From CAVSNH01 sp963729275 (GTDB lineage: Bacteria > Actinomycetota > Acidimicrobiia > Acidimicrobiales > RAAP-2), in contig CAVSNH010000004.1 in the NCBI GenBank assembly GCA_963729275.1, positions 372,001-436,000 on the forward strand: DNA of 64,000 nucleotides. Reading direction: 5' to 3'. Below, one piece after another: positions 1 to 10,498 of this stretch. The translations under genes and the position numbers were made by a program. Position 1 is the first letter of the stretch. Each line of letters starts with the position of its first letter. Below the pieces are notes generated by a model that had not been told where the DNA came from, searched no databases, and worked only from the letters and a program-made list of their open reading frames with translations.

Positions 1-3000
1 ACCACCCCGCCCTCCTACAGCGCCACCGCCACCTGCACGCTCACCTACGGGTCGACGAACACGGGCGCCTTCTCCGCCACATTCAGTGGCGGCAACGATG
101 CCTTGACGTCCTCGGCCAACCTCGGCCAGACCTATACCCTCACTCCGACGTCTTCCTACGGGCCCGATTCACAGGTGACGGCGGGTGGGTGCAACAGCTG
201 CTACTACGGTGAGACAGGATCGCCCAATGCCGAGGGCGACGCCTTCGTCAACGGATCGTTGTCGGGCGAGCTCACCATCGGCACGGCCAACGACATCATC
301 GTCGACGGCAACATCACCTATAGCGACTGCCAGTGGACAACCGGCCAGAGTGGCCAGGCCGACAGCTTCTGCCCCTACAACGACACCGGGGCCAACGACA
401 CGCTCGGTCTCATCGCCGAGAACTACGCCGAGATCGATCACCCGGTGCTGGCATCGTCGACATCCGGGAACAACCCGACGATCCTGCCCACCTGCGCCTC
501 AGCGGCATCGGCGCCGGACTGCGATCCGTCCAACGGCAGTGGCCTCAGCATCGATGCCGCCATCCTCGCCCTCAACGAATCCTTCGTGGTCAACAACTAC
601 GCCGATGGAAACACGGAGGGCACTCTCGACGATTACGGCTCCATCCAGCAGTACGCCCGGGGCCCTGTCGGCACGTTCAACGGCAACTCGTCAGTTTCCG
701 GCTATGTGAAGCACTACACCTGGGATCCGCTCCTCGACTATCTGTTCCCACCCAGCTACCTGGTCCCCTCCACCGCGGCATGGACCCTGACCTCCGTGGC
801 CGTCAACGCCGGCTCTGAGGCCACCGCCGTCAACGTCTGCCCGCCGCTGGAGCCGGCCTACGGCTACTCGCAATGGATCACCGCCTACTGCTCGCAGACG
901 ACCGGCGGCCTTCCCAACTATCCGGCGGAGACGGTTCCCACGCCTCCCACCGCAGTCACCGCGACGGCCTCGGCCAACAGCACCGCGACGGTCGACTGGA
1001 CCGATCCTGTGTCCAGCAATGGCTCTTCGATCAGCAGCTACACCGTGACCGCGTTCCCGACGTGCTCGAGCTGTGGTGGCACCGTGGTCTCCGGCTCCGG
1101 CGCAACTTCGACGACCATCACCGGCCTCACGCCTGGCGACACCTACACCTTCACGGTGACCGCCACCAACGCCAGCGGGGCGAGCAGTCCGTCGACCGTC
1201 TCCAATGCGGTCGTCATCCCCACTGTTCCGAACGCCCCCACTCTCGTCACCGCGGTCGGCAACTCCAATGGGTCGGTCACGGTCAACTGGTCGGATCCGT
1301 CGAACAACGGGTCGGCCATCACCGGGTATACCGTCATCCCGAACCCAGCGTGCTCGAGCTGCGCCGGCACCTCGGTCAGCGGTGCATCCGCGACGTCAGC
1401 GACGATCACCGGCCTCAGCAACGGTGGTAACTACACCTTCACGGTGACGGCTACCAACGGAGTCGGTACCAGTAGCCCGTCGTCTCCGTCGAACGAGATC
1501 GGAGTGCCGACTGTGCCGGGCACGCCGACCATCGGCACGGCAACGGCCGGCAACGACTCGGCCACCGTGACCTGGACTGCCCCGGCTTCCAACGGTGGCG
1601 AGTCGATCACTGGCTACAAAGTGACCCCTTACATCGGCACCACTGCCGAGACGGCCCAGACCTTCAACTCGACGGCTACCACCGAGACGCTGACCGGGCT
1701 CACCAACGGGACCACTTACACCTTCGTGGTGGCCGCCACCAATGGCATCGGCACCGGTAGCAATTCGGCGGCCTCCAATGCAGTGACCCCGGCCACCGTG
1801 CCAGGGGCGCCGACCATCGGCACCGCCACCAGTGAGAATGCCTCGGCCTCGGTCACCTGGACGGCACCTGCTTCCAATGGGGGCGCCGCCATCACTGGCT
1901 ATGTGGTGACCCCCTACATCGGCGGCGCCGCTCAGACGGCCACCACCTTCAACTCATCGGCCACCACCGAGACCGTGTCCGGGCTGACCAACGGGACCGC
2001 TTACACCTTCAAAGTGGCTGCCATCAACAGCGCCGGTACCAGCGCCCAGTCGGCGGCGTCCAACTCGGTCACCCCGGCCACTGTGCCCAGCGCCCCCACC
2101 ATCGGGACGGCGACCAGTGGGAACACCAAGGCCACGGTGACCTGGACGGCACCTGCTTCCAATGGGGGCGCCGCCATCACCGCCTACATCGTGACCCCCT
2201 ACATCGGCGGGGAGGCCCAGACCGCCCAGCAGTTCAACTCTACGGCCACCACCGAGACGGTGACCGGGCTCACCAACGGCACCGCCTACACCTTCACCGT
2301 GGCTGCTGTCAACAGTGTCGGTGAGGGCAGCCAGTCGGCCGCGTCCAACTCGGTCACCCCGGCCACGGTGCCTGGCGCCCCCACCATCGGCTCCGTAACC
2401 GGCGGCAACGACTCGGTGACCGTGACCTGGGCGGCGCCCGCTTCCAACGGTGGGGAGCCCATCACCGGTTATGTGGTGACCCCCTACATCGGCGGCGTCG
2501 CCCAGACGGCCACCACCTTCAACTCGACGGCCACCACCGAGACGGTGACAGGACTCACCAACGGGACCTCGTACACGTTCAAGGTGGCCGCCACCAACAG
2601 CGTGGGCACTGGCGCCCAGTCGGCGGCATCAAGCGCGGTCACCCCGGCCACGCTGCCCGGAGCCCCGACCATGGGCACCGTCACCAGCGGCAATGACTCG
2701 GTCACGGTGAACTGGACGGCGCCCGCCTCCAACGGTGGCGCGACCATCACCGGGTACATCGTGACCCCCTACATCGGTGGCGAGGCCCAGATCGCCCAGC
2801 AGTTCAACTCGTCAGCCACTACCGAGACGGTGACGGGACTCACCAACGGGACTGCCTACACGTTCACCGTGGCCGCTCTCAACAGCGTCGGCGAAGGCAG
2901 CCAGTCGGGTTCGTCCAGCTCGGTGACCCCGGCCACTGTGCCCGGGGCCCCGACCATCGGGACGGCGACGGGCGGCACCGCCTCGGCCACATTGACCTGG

Positions 3001-5848
3001 ACGGCACCCGCCTCCAACGGTGGCGCGGCCATCACCGGCTACGTGGTGACCCCCTACATCGGGGCCACGGCCCAGACGGCCCAGACCTTCAACTCGACGG
3101 CCACCACCGAGACGGTGACAGGACTGTCCAATTCGACGTACACCTTCACCGTGGCCGCTATCAATAGTGCCGGCACAAGCGCGGCGTCGGCGCAGTCCAA
3201 TTCGGTCACTCCCGTGACCGTGCCCGGCGCCCCGACCATCGGCACGGCCACCAGTGGGAACACCACGGCCAGCGTGACCTGGACGGCGCCGGCAAGCGGC
3301 GGCGAGTCCATCACCGGCTACGTGGTGACCCCCTATATCGGCGGCACCGCCCAGACGGCCCAGACCTTCAACTCGACGGCCACCACCGAGACGGTGACGG
3401 GACTGACCAACGGCACCGCCTACACCTTCAAGGTGGCCGCCATCAACGGCGTCGGCACCGGCGCCCAGTCGGCGGCGTCCAACTCGGTGACCCCGGCGAC
3501 GACGCCCGGGACTCCCACCATCGGAACGGCGACCAGCGGCAACGCATCGGCCACGGTGAACTGGACGGCGCCGGCTTCCAATGGAGGATCGGCCATCACC
3601 GGTTACATGGTGACCCCCTACATCGGCGGCACCGCCCAGACGGCCACCACCTTCAACTCGACAGCAACCACCGAGACCGTCGGGAGCCTCACCAACGGGA
3701 CCGCCTACACCTTCACCGTCGCTGCTATCAACAGCGTCGGCACCGGGAGCGCCTCGGCCCAGTCGAACTCGGTGACCCCGGCCACGACCCCGGGCGCGCC
3801 CACCATCGGAACGGCGACAGCCGGGAACACCTCGGCCTCTGTGACTTGGACGGCGCCGGCCTCGAACGGTGGGGCCGCCATCACCGGCTATGTGGTGACC
3901 CCCTACATCGGCGTCACCGCCCAGACGGCCCAGACCTTCAACTCGACGGCCACCACCGAGACCGTCACCGGGCTGACCAACGGCTCCACCTATACCTTCA
4001 AGGTGGCCGCCATCAACAGCGTGGGCACCGGCACCCAGTCGGCGGCCTCCAACTCGGTGACCCCGGCGACGACGCCCGGGGCTCCGACCATCGGCACCGC
4101 CACCGGCGGGAACGCGTCGGCCTCCGTCAGCTGGACGGCGCCGGCCTCCAACGGTGGCTCGCCTGTCACCGGCTATGTGGTGACCCCCTATATCGCCGGC
4201 CACCGCCCAGACAGCCCAGACCTTCAACTCGACGGCCACCACCGAGACGGTGACGGGACTGACCAACGGGACCGCCTATACCTTCAAGGTGGCCGCCATC
4301 AACAGCGTGGGCACCGGCGCCCAGTCGGCGGCCTCCAACGCGGTGACCCCGGCGACCACCCCAGGAGCGCCCACCATCGGAACGGCGACACCCGGGAACG
4401 TCTCGGCCTCGTTGACCTGGACGGCACCGGCCTCCAACGGTGGTGCCGCCATCACCGGCTACACGGTGACCCCCTACATCGGCGCCACCGCCCAGACGGC
4501 CCAGACCTTCAACTCGACGGCCACCACCGAGACGGTGACGGGGCTCACCAACGGAACCGCCTACACCTTCGAGGTGGCCGCCATCAACAGCGTGGGCACC
4601 GGCGCCGAGTCGGCGGCCTCCAACTCGGTGACCCCGGCGACGACGCCGGGTACGCCCACCATCGGAACCGCCACCAGTGGGAACGCCTCAGCTGGCGTGA
4701 GCTGGACAGCTCCCGCCTCCAACGGTGGCTCCGTCATCACCGGCTATGTGGTGACCCCCTATATCACCGGCACCGCCCAGACGGCCCAGACCTTCAACTC
4801 GACGGCCACCACCGAGACGGTGACGGGACTGACCAACGGGACCGCCTATACCTTCAAGGTGGCGGCTATCAACGCCATCGGCACCGGAAGCCAGTCGGCG
4901 GCGTCCAACTCGGTGACTCCGGCGACGACCCCGGGCGCGCCCACCATCGGGACGGCCACCGCCGGGACGGCGTCGGCCTCCGTGACCTGGACGGCACCGG
5001 CCTCCAACGGTGGCGCCGCCATCACCGGCTACGTCGTGACCCCCTACATCGGCGGCACCGCCCAGACAGCCCAGACCTTCAACTCGACGGCCACCACCGA
5101 GACGGTGACCGGACTGTCCAACTCGGCGCTACACCTTCACCGTGGCGGCCACCAACGGCGTCGGGACGAGCACCGCCTCGGCGGCGTCGAATTCGGTGAC
5201 CACCCCGGGACCGTGCCTGGGGCACCCACCATCGGGACGGCCACGGCGGGGCAGCCACCGCCACGCTGACCTGGACCGCGCCGCGCGACAGGTGGGGTCC
5301 GCCATCACTGGCTACGTGGTCACGCCCTACATCGGCCGGTGACCGCCCAGACACCACAGACGTTCACATCGACGGCCACCACCGAGACGGTCACCGACTT
5401 GACCAACGGCACCGCCTACACGTTCAAGGTGGCAGCCACAAATGGCGTCGGCACGGGAAACCATCAGCGGCGTCCAACTCGGTCACTCCGGCGACCGTCC
5501 CGGGCGCACCCACCGGCGGTGACGCGCGACCGCCGCCGGCACCACCATCGGCGACCGTCACCTGGACGGCTCCGTCCTCCAACGGTGGCTCGGCCATCAC
5601 CGGATATGTCGTGACGCCCTACCGCAACGGCACCATTGCCCAAACGGCCGCAGACCTTCAGCTCGACGGCCACCTCCGAGACGGTCACGGGTCTCACACA
5701 GTTCGACAGCTACACCTTCAAGGTGGCCGCGATCAACGCTGCCGGTACCGGAAGCCAGTCGACGGCGCTCCAGGCTCGGTCACGTATACAACCACTAGAG
5801 TTGAAGCACGACCGGGCTGCACCCAATCTACGGATTGGCGCCGTCTGA
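1..5848 (+). pseudogene. Giant fibronectin-III repeat surface protein, 5' end outside window, 3' end frameshifted
   Basis: The frame is open from base 1, so the true start lies upstream. About 310 residues of non-repetitive sequence (rich in Ser, Thr, Asn and Gly) precede a long array of roughly 95-residue fibronectin type III modules. Such proteins are normally exported and act as stalks, adhesins or pilus-associated proteins; the N-terminal part here resembles pilus-tip or PilX-like actinobacterial surface proteins, but that is tentative. The frame is intact to about 4200, where an extra C shifts it. The FN3 protein continues in frame 2 to about 5128, then changes frame near 5205, 5250, 5290, 5340, 5460 and 5640, ending at a TGA at 5846-5848. 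FN3 consensus is recognisable across every break, so the damage is recent or is sequencing error. No LPXTG motif or membrane anchor can be read at the end. Confidence 0.8.
934..5775 (+). repeat. Tandem array of about 17 fibronectin-III coding units, period about 285 bp
   Basis: Each unit starts with a linker like VPGAPTIGTAT, followed by a TWTAPASNGG strand, GYVVTPYIGG, TTETVTGLTNGT and YTF.VAA.N..G. The first two units are slightly shorter and more diverged, and each carries a CSSC cysteine pair. Units 3 onward lack cysteine and are much more alike, as expected for units homogenised by unequal recombination. Units 12, 15, 16 and 17 contain the frame breaks. Such an array is also a classic place for assembly collapse or polishing error. 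Confidence 0.9.
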
Positions 5849-5867
5849 CCCGACTCATCGGCCCAGG

Positions 5868-5873
5868 TAGAAT
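5868..5873 (+). promoter_or_regulatory. Probable -10 element upstream of typA
   Basis: TAGAAT matches the actinobacterial TAnnnT -10 consensus and lies about 55 bases before the typA P-loop codons. It predicts a transcript starting near 5880 with a short leader. No convincing Shine-Dalgarno sequence is visible. It overlaps nothing else and lies just after the broken FN3 frame ends. Confidence 0.4.
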
Positions 5874-5928
5874 CGTTCGTGTTGCCTGCCCTTCCTGAAC
5901 CCGTGATGACCTGCGCAACGTAGCCATC

Positions 5929-7725
5929 GTGGCCCACGTCGACCACGGTAAGACGACCCTGGTCGACGCCATGTTGTGGCAGTCGGGTGCCTTCCGGGCC
6001 AATGAGTCGGTCAACGAGCGAGTGATGGACTCCGGTGATCTCGAACGGGAGAAGGGCATCACCATCCTGGCCAAGAACACGACCGTGGTCCACGGTGGGG
6101 TCAAGGTCAACATCGTCGACACCCCCGGACACGCCGATTTCGGGGGCGAGGTCGAGCGCAGCCTGGCCATGGTCGACGGGGTGCTGCTTTTGGTCGACGC
6201 CTCCGAGGGACCGCTCCCCCAGACCCGTTTCGTGCTGCGCAAGACCCTCGAGGCCCGGCTGCCGGTGGTGCTCGTCATCAACAAGGTGGACCGGTCGGAC
6301 GCCCGTATCGAGGAAGTCCTCCACGAGGTCGAAGAGCTGTTCTTGGACCTCGGGGCCGACGAGCACCAGATCAGCTTCCCGATTCTTTATGCCAACGCCC
6401 GAGCCGGGTGGGCCACGGACAAACCGAACACCGAGGGCACCGACCTCGAGCCTCTCTTCCGGGCCATCTCCGACCACGTGCCGGCGCCGCTGTACGACCC
6501 CGACGCACCCCTTCAGGCCATCGTGGCCAACCTCGATGCCTCGCCCTACGTCGGACGGCTGGCCGTCTGCCGGGTGCGCAACGGAGAGCTGCGGCGAGGG
6601 GCGGTGGTGGCGTGGTGCCGGCTGGACGGCACCGTGGAGCGAGCCAAAATCACCGAGCTCTACCTGACCGACGCCCTCGAGCGGGTCGAGGCGGAGGTGG
6701 CCGGCCCCGGCGAGATCACCGCGGTGGCCGGCATCGACGAGGTCACCATCGGTGAAACCCTGGCCGATCCGGACGACCCACGGCCGCTCCCGGTCATCAC
6801 CGTGGACGAGCCGAGCCTGTCCATGACCATCGGCGTCAACACGTCGCCGTTGGCCGGTCGGGACGGGAAGAAGGTGACCGCCCGCCAGATCCTGGCCCGA
6901 CTCGAGGCCGAGCTGGTGGGCAACGTCGCCCTCCGTCTCCACCCGACCGAGCGGCCCGACACCTGGGAGGTGCAGGGTCGTGGTGAGCTGCAGCTGGCCG
7001 TGCTCATCGAGACCATGCGGCGCGAGGGGTTCGAGCTCACGGTGGGCAAGCCCCAGGTTGTGACCCGAGAGATCGATGGCGTCCTCCACGAACCCATGGA
7101 GCAGGTGGCCATCGACGTGCCCGACGACTACCTCGGCGTGGTGACCCAGCTCATGGCCCTGCGCAAGGGCGAGCTCATCGAGATGGTCAACCACGGCACC
7201 GGGTGGGTGCGGATGGACTACCGGGTGCCCGCCCGCGGACTCGTCGGCTTCCGGACCGAGTTTCTCACCGAGACCCGGGGGACGGGGATGCTCCACCACG
7301 TCTTCGACGGGTGGTCGCCGTGGCACGGCCCGTTCAAGACCAAGCGCAACGGCTCCATGGTGGCCGACCGTCTGGGGGTGACGACCGGCTACTCGCTGAT
7401 GTCACTGCAGGAGCGGGGGACGCTGCTCGTCGGACCGGGCACCGAGGTCTACGAGGGGATGGTCGTCGGGGAGAACGCCCGGGACGAGGAGATGGACGTG
7501 AACCCGACCAAGGAGAAGAAGCAGACCAACATCCGAGCGGCGGCGGCGGACGACGCCATCCGGCTCACCCCGCCACTCATCCTCTCCCTCGAGCAGGCTC
7601 TCGAGTTCATCACCGAGGACGAATGTGTCGAGGTCACCCCCGGATCCGTCCGGTTGCGCAAGGTCGTCCTCGACCAGGCCGCCCGAGGCCGGCAACGGAG
7701 CCGAGCCAGGAAGGGTGGCGGCTGA
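5929..7725 (+). CDS. typA: Ribosome-associated translational GTPase TypA/BipA
   Basis: TypA/BipA is an EF-G-like GTPase that binds the 70S ribosome, assists 50S maturation and matters under stress or cold. The G1 motif AHVDHGKTT, G3 DTPGHADFGGEV and G4 NKVD are present. The EF-G-like domains follow, then the TypA-specific C-terminal domain with GTGMLHHVF and the NPTKEKKQTNIRAA segment. The 598 residues from GTG 5929 are slightly short for the family (about 610). Codons just upstream read L-R-N-V-A-I, which is the normal TypA first strand, but the only in-frame candidate there is CTG at 5911; a TGA at 5896 closes the frame. One missing G after the GTG at 5903 would restore V-D-D-L-R-N-V-A-I-V. 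The start is therefore either CTG 5911, GTG 5929, or damaged by a one-base error. The function is secure. Confidence 0.95.
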   Translation: MAHVDHGKTTLVDAMLWQSGAFRANESVNERVMDSGDLEREKGITILAKNTTVVHGGVKVNIVDTPGHADFGGEVERSLAMVDGVLLLVDASEGPLPQTRFVLRKTLEARLPVVLVINKVDRSDARIEEVLHEVEELFLDLGADEHQISFPILYANARAGWATDKPNTEGTDLEPLFRAISDHVPAPLYDPDAPLQAIVANLDASPYVGRLAVCRVRNGELRRGAVVAWCRLDGTVERAKITELYLTDALERVEAEVAGPGEITAVAGIDEVTIGETLADPDDPRPLPVITVDEPSLSMTIGVNTSPLAGRDGKKVTARQILARLEAELVGNVALRLHPTERPDTWEVQGRGELQLAVLIETMRREGFELTVGKPQVVTREIDGVLHEPMEQVAIDVPDDYLGVVTQLMALRKGELIEMVNHGTGWVRMDYRVPARGLVGFRTEFLTETRGTGMLHHVFDGWSPWHGPFKTKRNGSMVADRLGVTTGYSLMSLQERGTLLVGPGTEVYEGMVVGENARDEEMDVNPTKEKKQTNIRAAAADDAIRLTPPLILSLEQALEFITEDECVEVTPGSVRLRKVVLDQAARGRQRSRARKGGG

Positions 7726-7757
7726 ACCGAGCCCGGGGCCTGGCTCAGAAGAGAGGG

Positions 7758-7830
7758 CTCCGAGGGGAGGGCTCGAACCTCCAACATCTGGCTCCAAAGG
7801 CCAGCGTTCTGCCAGTTGAACTACCTCGGA
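7758..7830 (-). tRNA. tRNA-Gln (anticodon TTG)
   Basis: On the minus strand a complete 73-nt cloverleaf folds. The acceptor stem TCCGAGG/CCTCGGA pairs perfectly, the D stem is GTTC/GAAC, and the anticodon stem CTGGC/GCCAG has loop CTTTGGA. The T stem is GGAGG/CCTCC with a TTCGAGC loop. Loop positions 34-36 read TTG, decoding CAA (Gln). The discriminator base is G, as GlnRS or the GatCAB-linked system expects. CCA is not encoded. It lies convergent to typA, 32 bases after its stop. Confidence 0.93.
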
Positions 7831-8032
7831 ACGGAACGGCACGGCAGCCTGCCCGGCGGGTGCACGCGTGCCTGATGTCGCCAATCCAGGCTACCCCCGC
7901 ACGACGGCCGGGCATCGAACGCCGCGCCCACCTCTGTCGCTAGCGGGTACGAGCCTGAACTGTCGAAGATGACAGGGGTAAGAAAGGGGTAAATGGCGGC
8001 CCGGTTACCACGGTGGCGCGAACGGTTGCCGG

Positions 8033-8038
8033 TAGGCT
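8033..8038 (+). promoter_or_regulatory. Probable -10 element for a leaderless response-regulator transcript
   Basis: TAGGCT fits TAnnnT and ends 8 nt before the ATG at 8047. There is no Shine-Dalgarno sequence between them, so transcription should start at or just before the start codon. Confidence 0.5.
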
Positions 8039-8046
8039 CCGCCACC

Positions 8047-8718
8047 ATGCGGGTACTCGTCGTCGACGACGATCCTGCCGTGAGCGGTGCCTTGAACCGC
8101 GCCCTGCGACTCGAGGGTTACGAGGTGTCTCTCGCCCCCGACGGTCCGACCGCGCTCGAACAGATCGCCATCCGGCCTCCAGAGGCCCTGGTCCTCGACA
8201 TCGGGCTCCCCGGCATCGACGGCCTCGAGGTCTGCCGGCGGCTGCGGGCGGCGGACGACGACACGCCCGTGCTCATGCTGACCGCCCGCGACGCCATCAG
8301 CGACCGGGTGGAGGGGCTCGACGCCGGGGCCGATGACTACCTGGTCAAGCCCTTCGCCCTGGCCGAGCTGCTGGCCCGGCTGCGCGCCCTGCTGCGCCGG
8401 CGGCCGGAGGACTCGGACGAGGTCCTCCGATTCAGCGACCTCGTCCTCGACCCCGTCACCCGCGAGGCCAAGCGCGGGGAGAGAACCTTCACCCTGACCC
8501 GCATCGAGTACGACCTCCTCGAGCTGTTGCTCCGCCATCCGCGCCAGGTGCTCACCCGAGAGCTCATCCTCGACCGGGTGTGGGGGTACACGTTCGACTC
8601 GGGCACCAACTCGCTCGCCGTCTACATCGGCTACCTGCGGCGCAAGACCGAGCTCGAGGGTGAGCACCGGCTCATCCACACCGCTCGCGGCGTCGGTTAT
8701 GTCCTCCGCGAACCCTGA
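8047..8718 (+). CDS. OmpR/PhoB-family response regulator (MprA-like)
   Basis: This 223-residue two-domain response regulator has a receiver domain (about 1-115) with acidic D7/D8, phosphoacceptor D51 (VLDIGLPGIDG), T79 and K101 (LVKPF). A winged-helix DNA-binding domain follows (about 128-223, ending in the family's HTARGVGYVLREP). It closely resembles mycobacterial MprA/TcrX-type regulators, which respond to envelope stress. An upstream GTG/ATG extension exists, but the ATG at 8047 is chosen because the receiver begins there and a TAnnnT box sits just before it. The histidine kinase follows 75 bases downstream on the same strand, so the pair should be co-transcribed. The regulon cannot be read from here; the neighbouring envelope genes fit an envelope-stress role only loosely. 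Confidence 0.93.
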   Translation: MRVLVVDDDPAVSGALNRALRLEGYEVSLAPDGPTALEQIAIRPPEALVLDIGLPGIDGLEVCRRLRAADDDTPVLMLTARDAISDRVEGLDAGADDYLVKPFALAELLARLRALLRRRPEDSDEVLRFSDLVLDPVTREAKRGERTFTLTRIEYDLLELLLRHPRQVLTRELILDRVWGYTFDSGTNSLAVYIGYLRRKTELEGEHRLIHTARGVGYVLREP

Positions 8719-8793
8719 GCAGGCACGGCGCGCGTCCGGGACGGCGACGGCCCGGCCGTCAACCGGGCGCGCCACTGGCAGAAGAGCGCGATC

Positions 8794-10269
8794 GTGACCT
8801 TCCGGACCCGACTGGTGCTGGCCACCACCGCGGCGGTGGCCGTAGTGGTCGTGATCGCCTCCCTCGCCACCTACTTCGTGGCCCACAATTCCCTCATCGG
8901 ATCGGTCGACGCTTCCCTCGCCAACTCCTCCCACAGCACGATCTCGGGCTTCGCTCCCATCGCCAACGTCTGCCAGCAGACCTCGGCCGGCCAGTGCCAG
9001 CAAGTCGTGCTTCCCAACGGGCAGCCCTTCACCGGCAGTGGGCCCATTCCGGTGACGGCGACCGTGCACACCGTCGCCACCAGTGGCGGCTCCCACCCAC
9101 CCGTCTTCTTCACCACCAACGTCAACGGGACCCCGGTGCGAGAGATCGTGACCGCCCTCCCGCCACAGTTCGAATTCGACTACAGCCCGACCAACCAGTC
9201 CATCGAGCTCACCCAGGGTGGGGCGCTACAGGTGACGACGCCACTGAGCGGCGTCAACCAAGAGCTCCGCCATCTCTTCTACGCCCTGTGGGTGGTGGTC
9301 GTGGCCGGTGTCGTCCTGGCCATCCTGCTCGGGTTCGCAGTCGGTCGGACGCTGCTCCGCCCGCTCAACAGCCTGACCGACACCGTCGAGGACCTGGCCG
9401 AGTCGACCGACGTCTCCCAGCGACTCGACCCCGGGGGCAACGACGAGCTCGGCCGCCTGCGCCAAGCATTCAACAGACTGCTCGCCGCCCTCGACACCTC
9501 ACGCGAGAGCCAACGCCAACTCGTCCTCGATGCCTCCCACGAGCTGCGCACCCCACTCACCAGCTTGAAGACCAACCTCGAGGTGGCGCGGCGGATGGAG
9601 GAGCTGGCGCCGGCAGAACGTGAGGTGCTCATCTCCGACGTGCTGACACAGCTGGACGAGCTCACCACCCTGGTCGGTGACTTGGCCGAGCTGGCCCGGG
9701 GCGACCAGCCGGACCTCGAGACCGGACCGTTCCGCTTGGATGCGGTGGTCATGGAGGCGGTCGGGGCGGCCACCACCCACGGACGGCCGAGGGGTGTCGT
9801 CTTCGACACCCGCGTCGCCCCCACCTGGGTGCGCGGATCATCGAGCCGGGTCGAGCGGGCCGTCGACAACCTGCTCGACAACGCCCTCAAATGGAGCCCG
9901 GACGGCGGTGTGGTCGAGGTGTTGTGTGCCAACGGCCAACTCGTCGTGCGCGATCACGGTCCCGGGGTCGACGAGAGCGATGTCCCCTACATCTTCGATC
10001 GCTTCTACCGCGCCCCGAGCGCCCGCGGCCGTCCCGGTTCCGGGCTGGGCCTGGCCATCGTGGCCCAGGTGGCCAGAGACGAAGGAGGCTCGGTGACCGT
10101 CCAGGGGGCCGACGGGGGCGGCGCCGTCTTCCGGCTGACCCTTCCGGTCGTGACCGCTCCCCATCCGGCGACGGCCGGCGACGAGCGAGAGCCTCCCGCC
10201 CCGCCGCCGCCGTCATCCCCGACTCCCCCCTCATCGCCGTCCCCGTCGTCACCTTTGTCCACGGCGTGA
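8794..10269 (+). CDS. Two-component sensor histidine kinase (MprB-like)
   Basis: This 491-residue membrane kinase has a GTG start. TM1 is at about residues 8-30, followed by a periplasmic sensor loop of about 130 residues containing two cysteines, then TM2 at about 163-185. HAMP follows, then HisKA with phospho-acceptor H249 in the DASHELRTPL motif. The ATP-binding domain has an N box (VDNLLDNALKWSP), G1 (DHGPGVDES) and G2 (RPGSGLGLAIV). The last 35 residues are a Pro/Ser-rich tail after the kinase domain, which is unusual in length and probably disordered. It is the partner of the upstream response regulator. Confidence 0.93.
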   Translation: MTFRTRLVLATTAAVAVVVVIASLATYFVAHNSLIGSVDASLANSSHSTISGFAPIANVCQQTSAGQCQQVVLPNGQPFTGSGPIPVTATVHTVATSGGSHPPVFFTTNVNGTPVREIVTALPPQFEFDYSPTNQSIELTQGGALQVTTPLSGVNQELRHLFYALWVVVVAGVVLAILLGFAVGRTLLRPLNSLTDTVEDLAESTDVSQRLDPGGNDELGRLRQAFNRLLAALDTSRESQRQLVLDASHELRTPLTSLKTNLEVARRMEELAPAEREVLISDVLTQLDELTTLVGDLAELARGDQPDLETGPFRLDAVVMEAVGAATTHGRPRGVVFDTRVAPTWVRGSSSRVERAVDNLLDNALKWSPDGGVVEVLCANGQLVVRDHGPGVDESDVPYIFDRFYRAPSARGRPGSGLGLAIVAQVARDEGGSVTVQGADGGGAVFRLTLPVVTAPHPATAGDEREPPAPPPPSSPTPPSSPSPSSPLSTA

Positions 10270-10289
10270 CGTCAACCGAGCCCTTCGGC

Positions 10290-10295
10290 TAGCGT
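10290..10295 (+). promoter_or_regulatory. Probable -10 element for the bS22-like gene
   Basis: TAGCGT matches TAnnnT and ends 10 nt before the ATG at 10306. The interval is C-rich without a Shine-Dalgarno sequence, suggesting an almost leaderless message. Confidence 0.45.
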
Positions 10296-10305
10296 GCCCC
10301 CCGAC

Positions 10306-10407
10306 ATGGGGTCCCTTATCAAGAAGCGCCGCAAGCGCATGCGCAAGAAGAAGCACAAGAAGATGTTGAAGGCAACCCGCTGGCAACGGCGGGCAGCCGG
10401 CAAGTAG
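10306..10407 (+). CDS. Small ribosomal subunit protein bS22-like (AURKAIP1/COX24 domain)
   Basis: This 33-residue, extremely basic peptide starts MGSLIKKRRKRMRKKKHKKM and ends in QRRAAGK. It matches the pattern of the actinobacterial bS22 protein first seen in mycobacterial 30S structures, where it lies near the decoding centre, and the AURKAIP1/COX24 domain of mitochondrial ribosomes. It is too short for ordinary ORF lists and easily missed. It lies between the histidine kinase and convergent ispE, with its own -10 box. The call rests on composition and pattern, which are distinctive. Confidence 0.9.
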   Translation: MGSLIKKRRKRMRKKKHKKMLKATRWQRRAAGK

Positions 10408-10498
10408 GGGGCCCCTCCTCTCCCATCGGACGGCGACGGCGCGCCGCGTCGCAGCCGCCACCAGCGTCGCGCCACTCAAGCGATTGCAGGCCTCGTCG

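Noticed and set aside
2812..4266. 484-codon minus-strand frame inside the FN3 array
   Set aside because: A repeat shadow: its Gly/Arg-rich periodicity mirrors the plus-strand 285-bp unit and it has no independent support.
934..5775. CRISPR-like or minisatellite array
   Set aside because: The period is about 285 bp, coding throughout, with FN3 consensus; there are no spacers.
5710..7326. 538-codon open frame on the minus strand across typA
   Set aside because: It is antisense to a secure typA, and its Arg/Gly/His-rich composition is what the reverse of GC-rich coding sequence gives.
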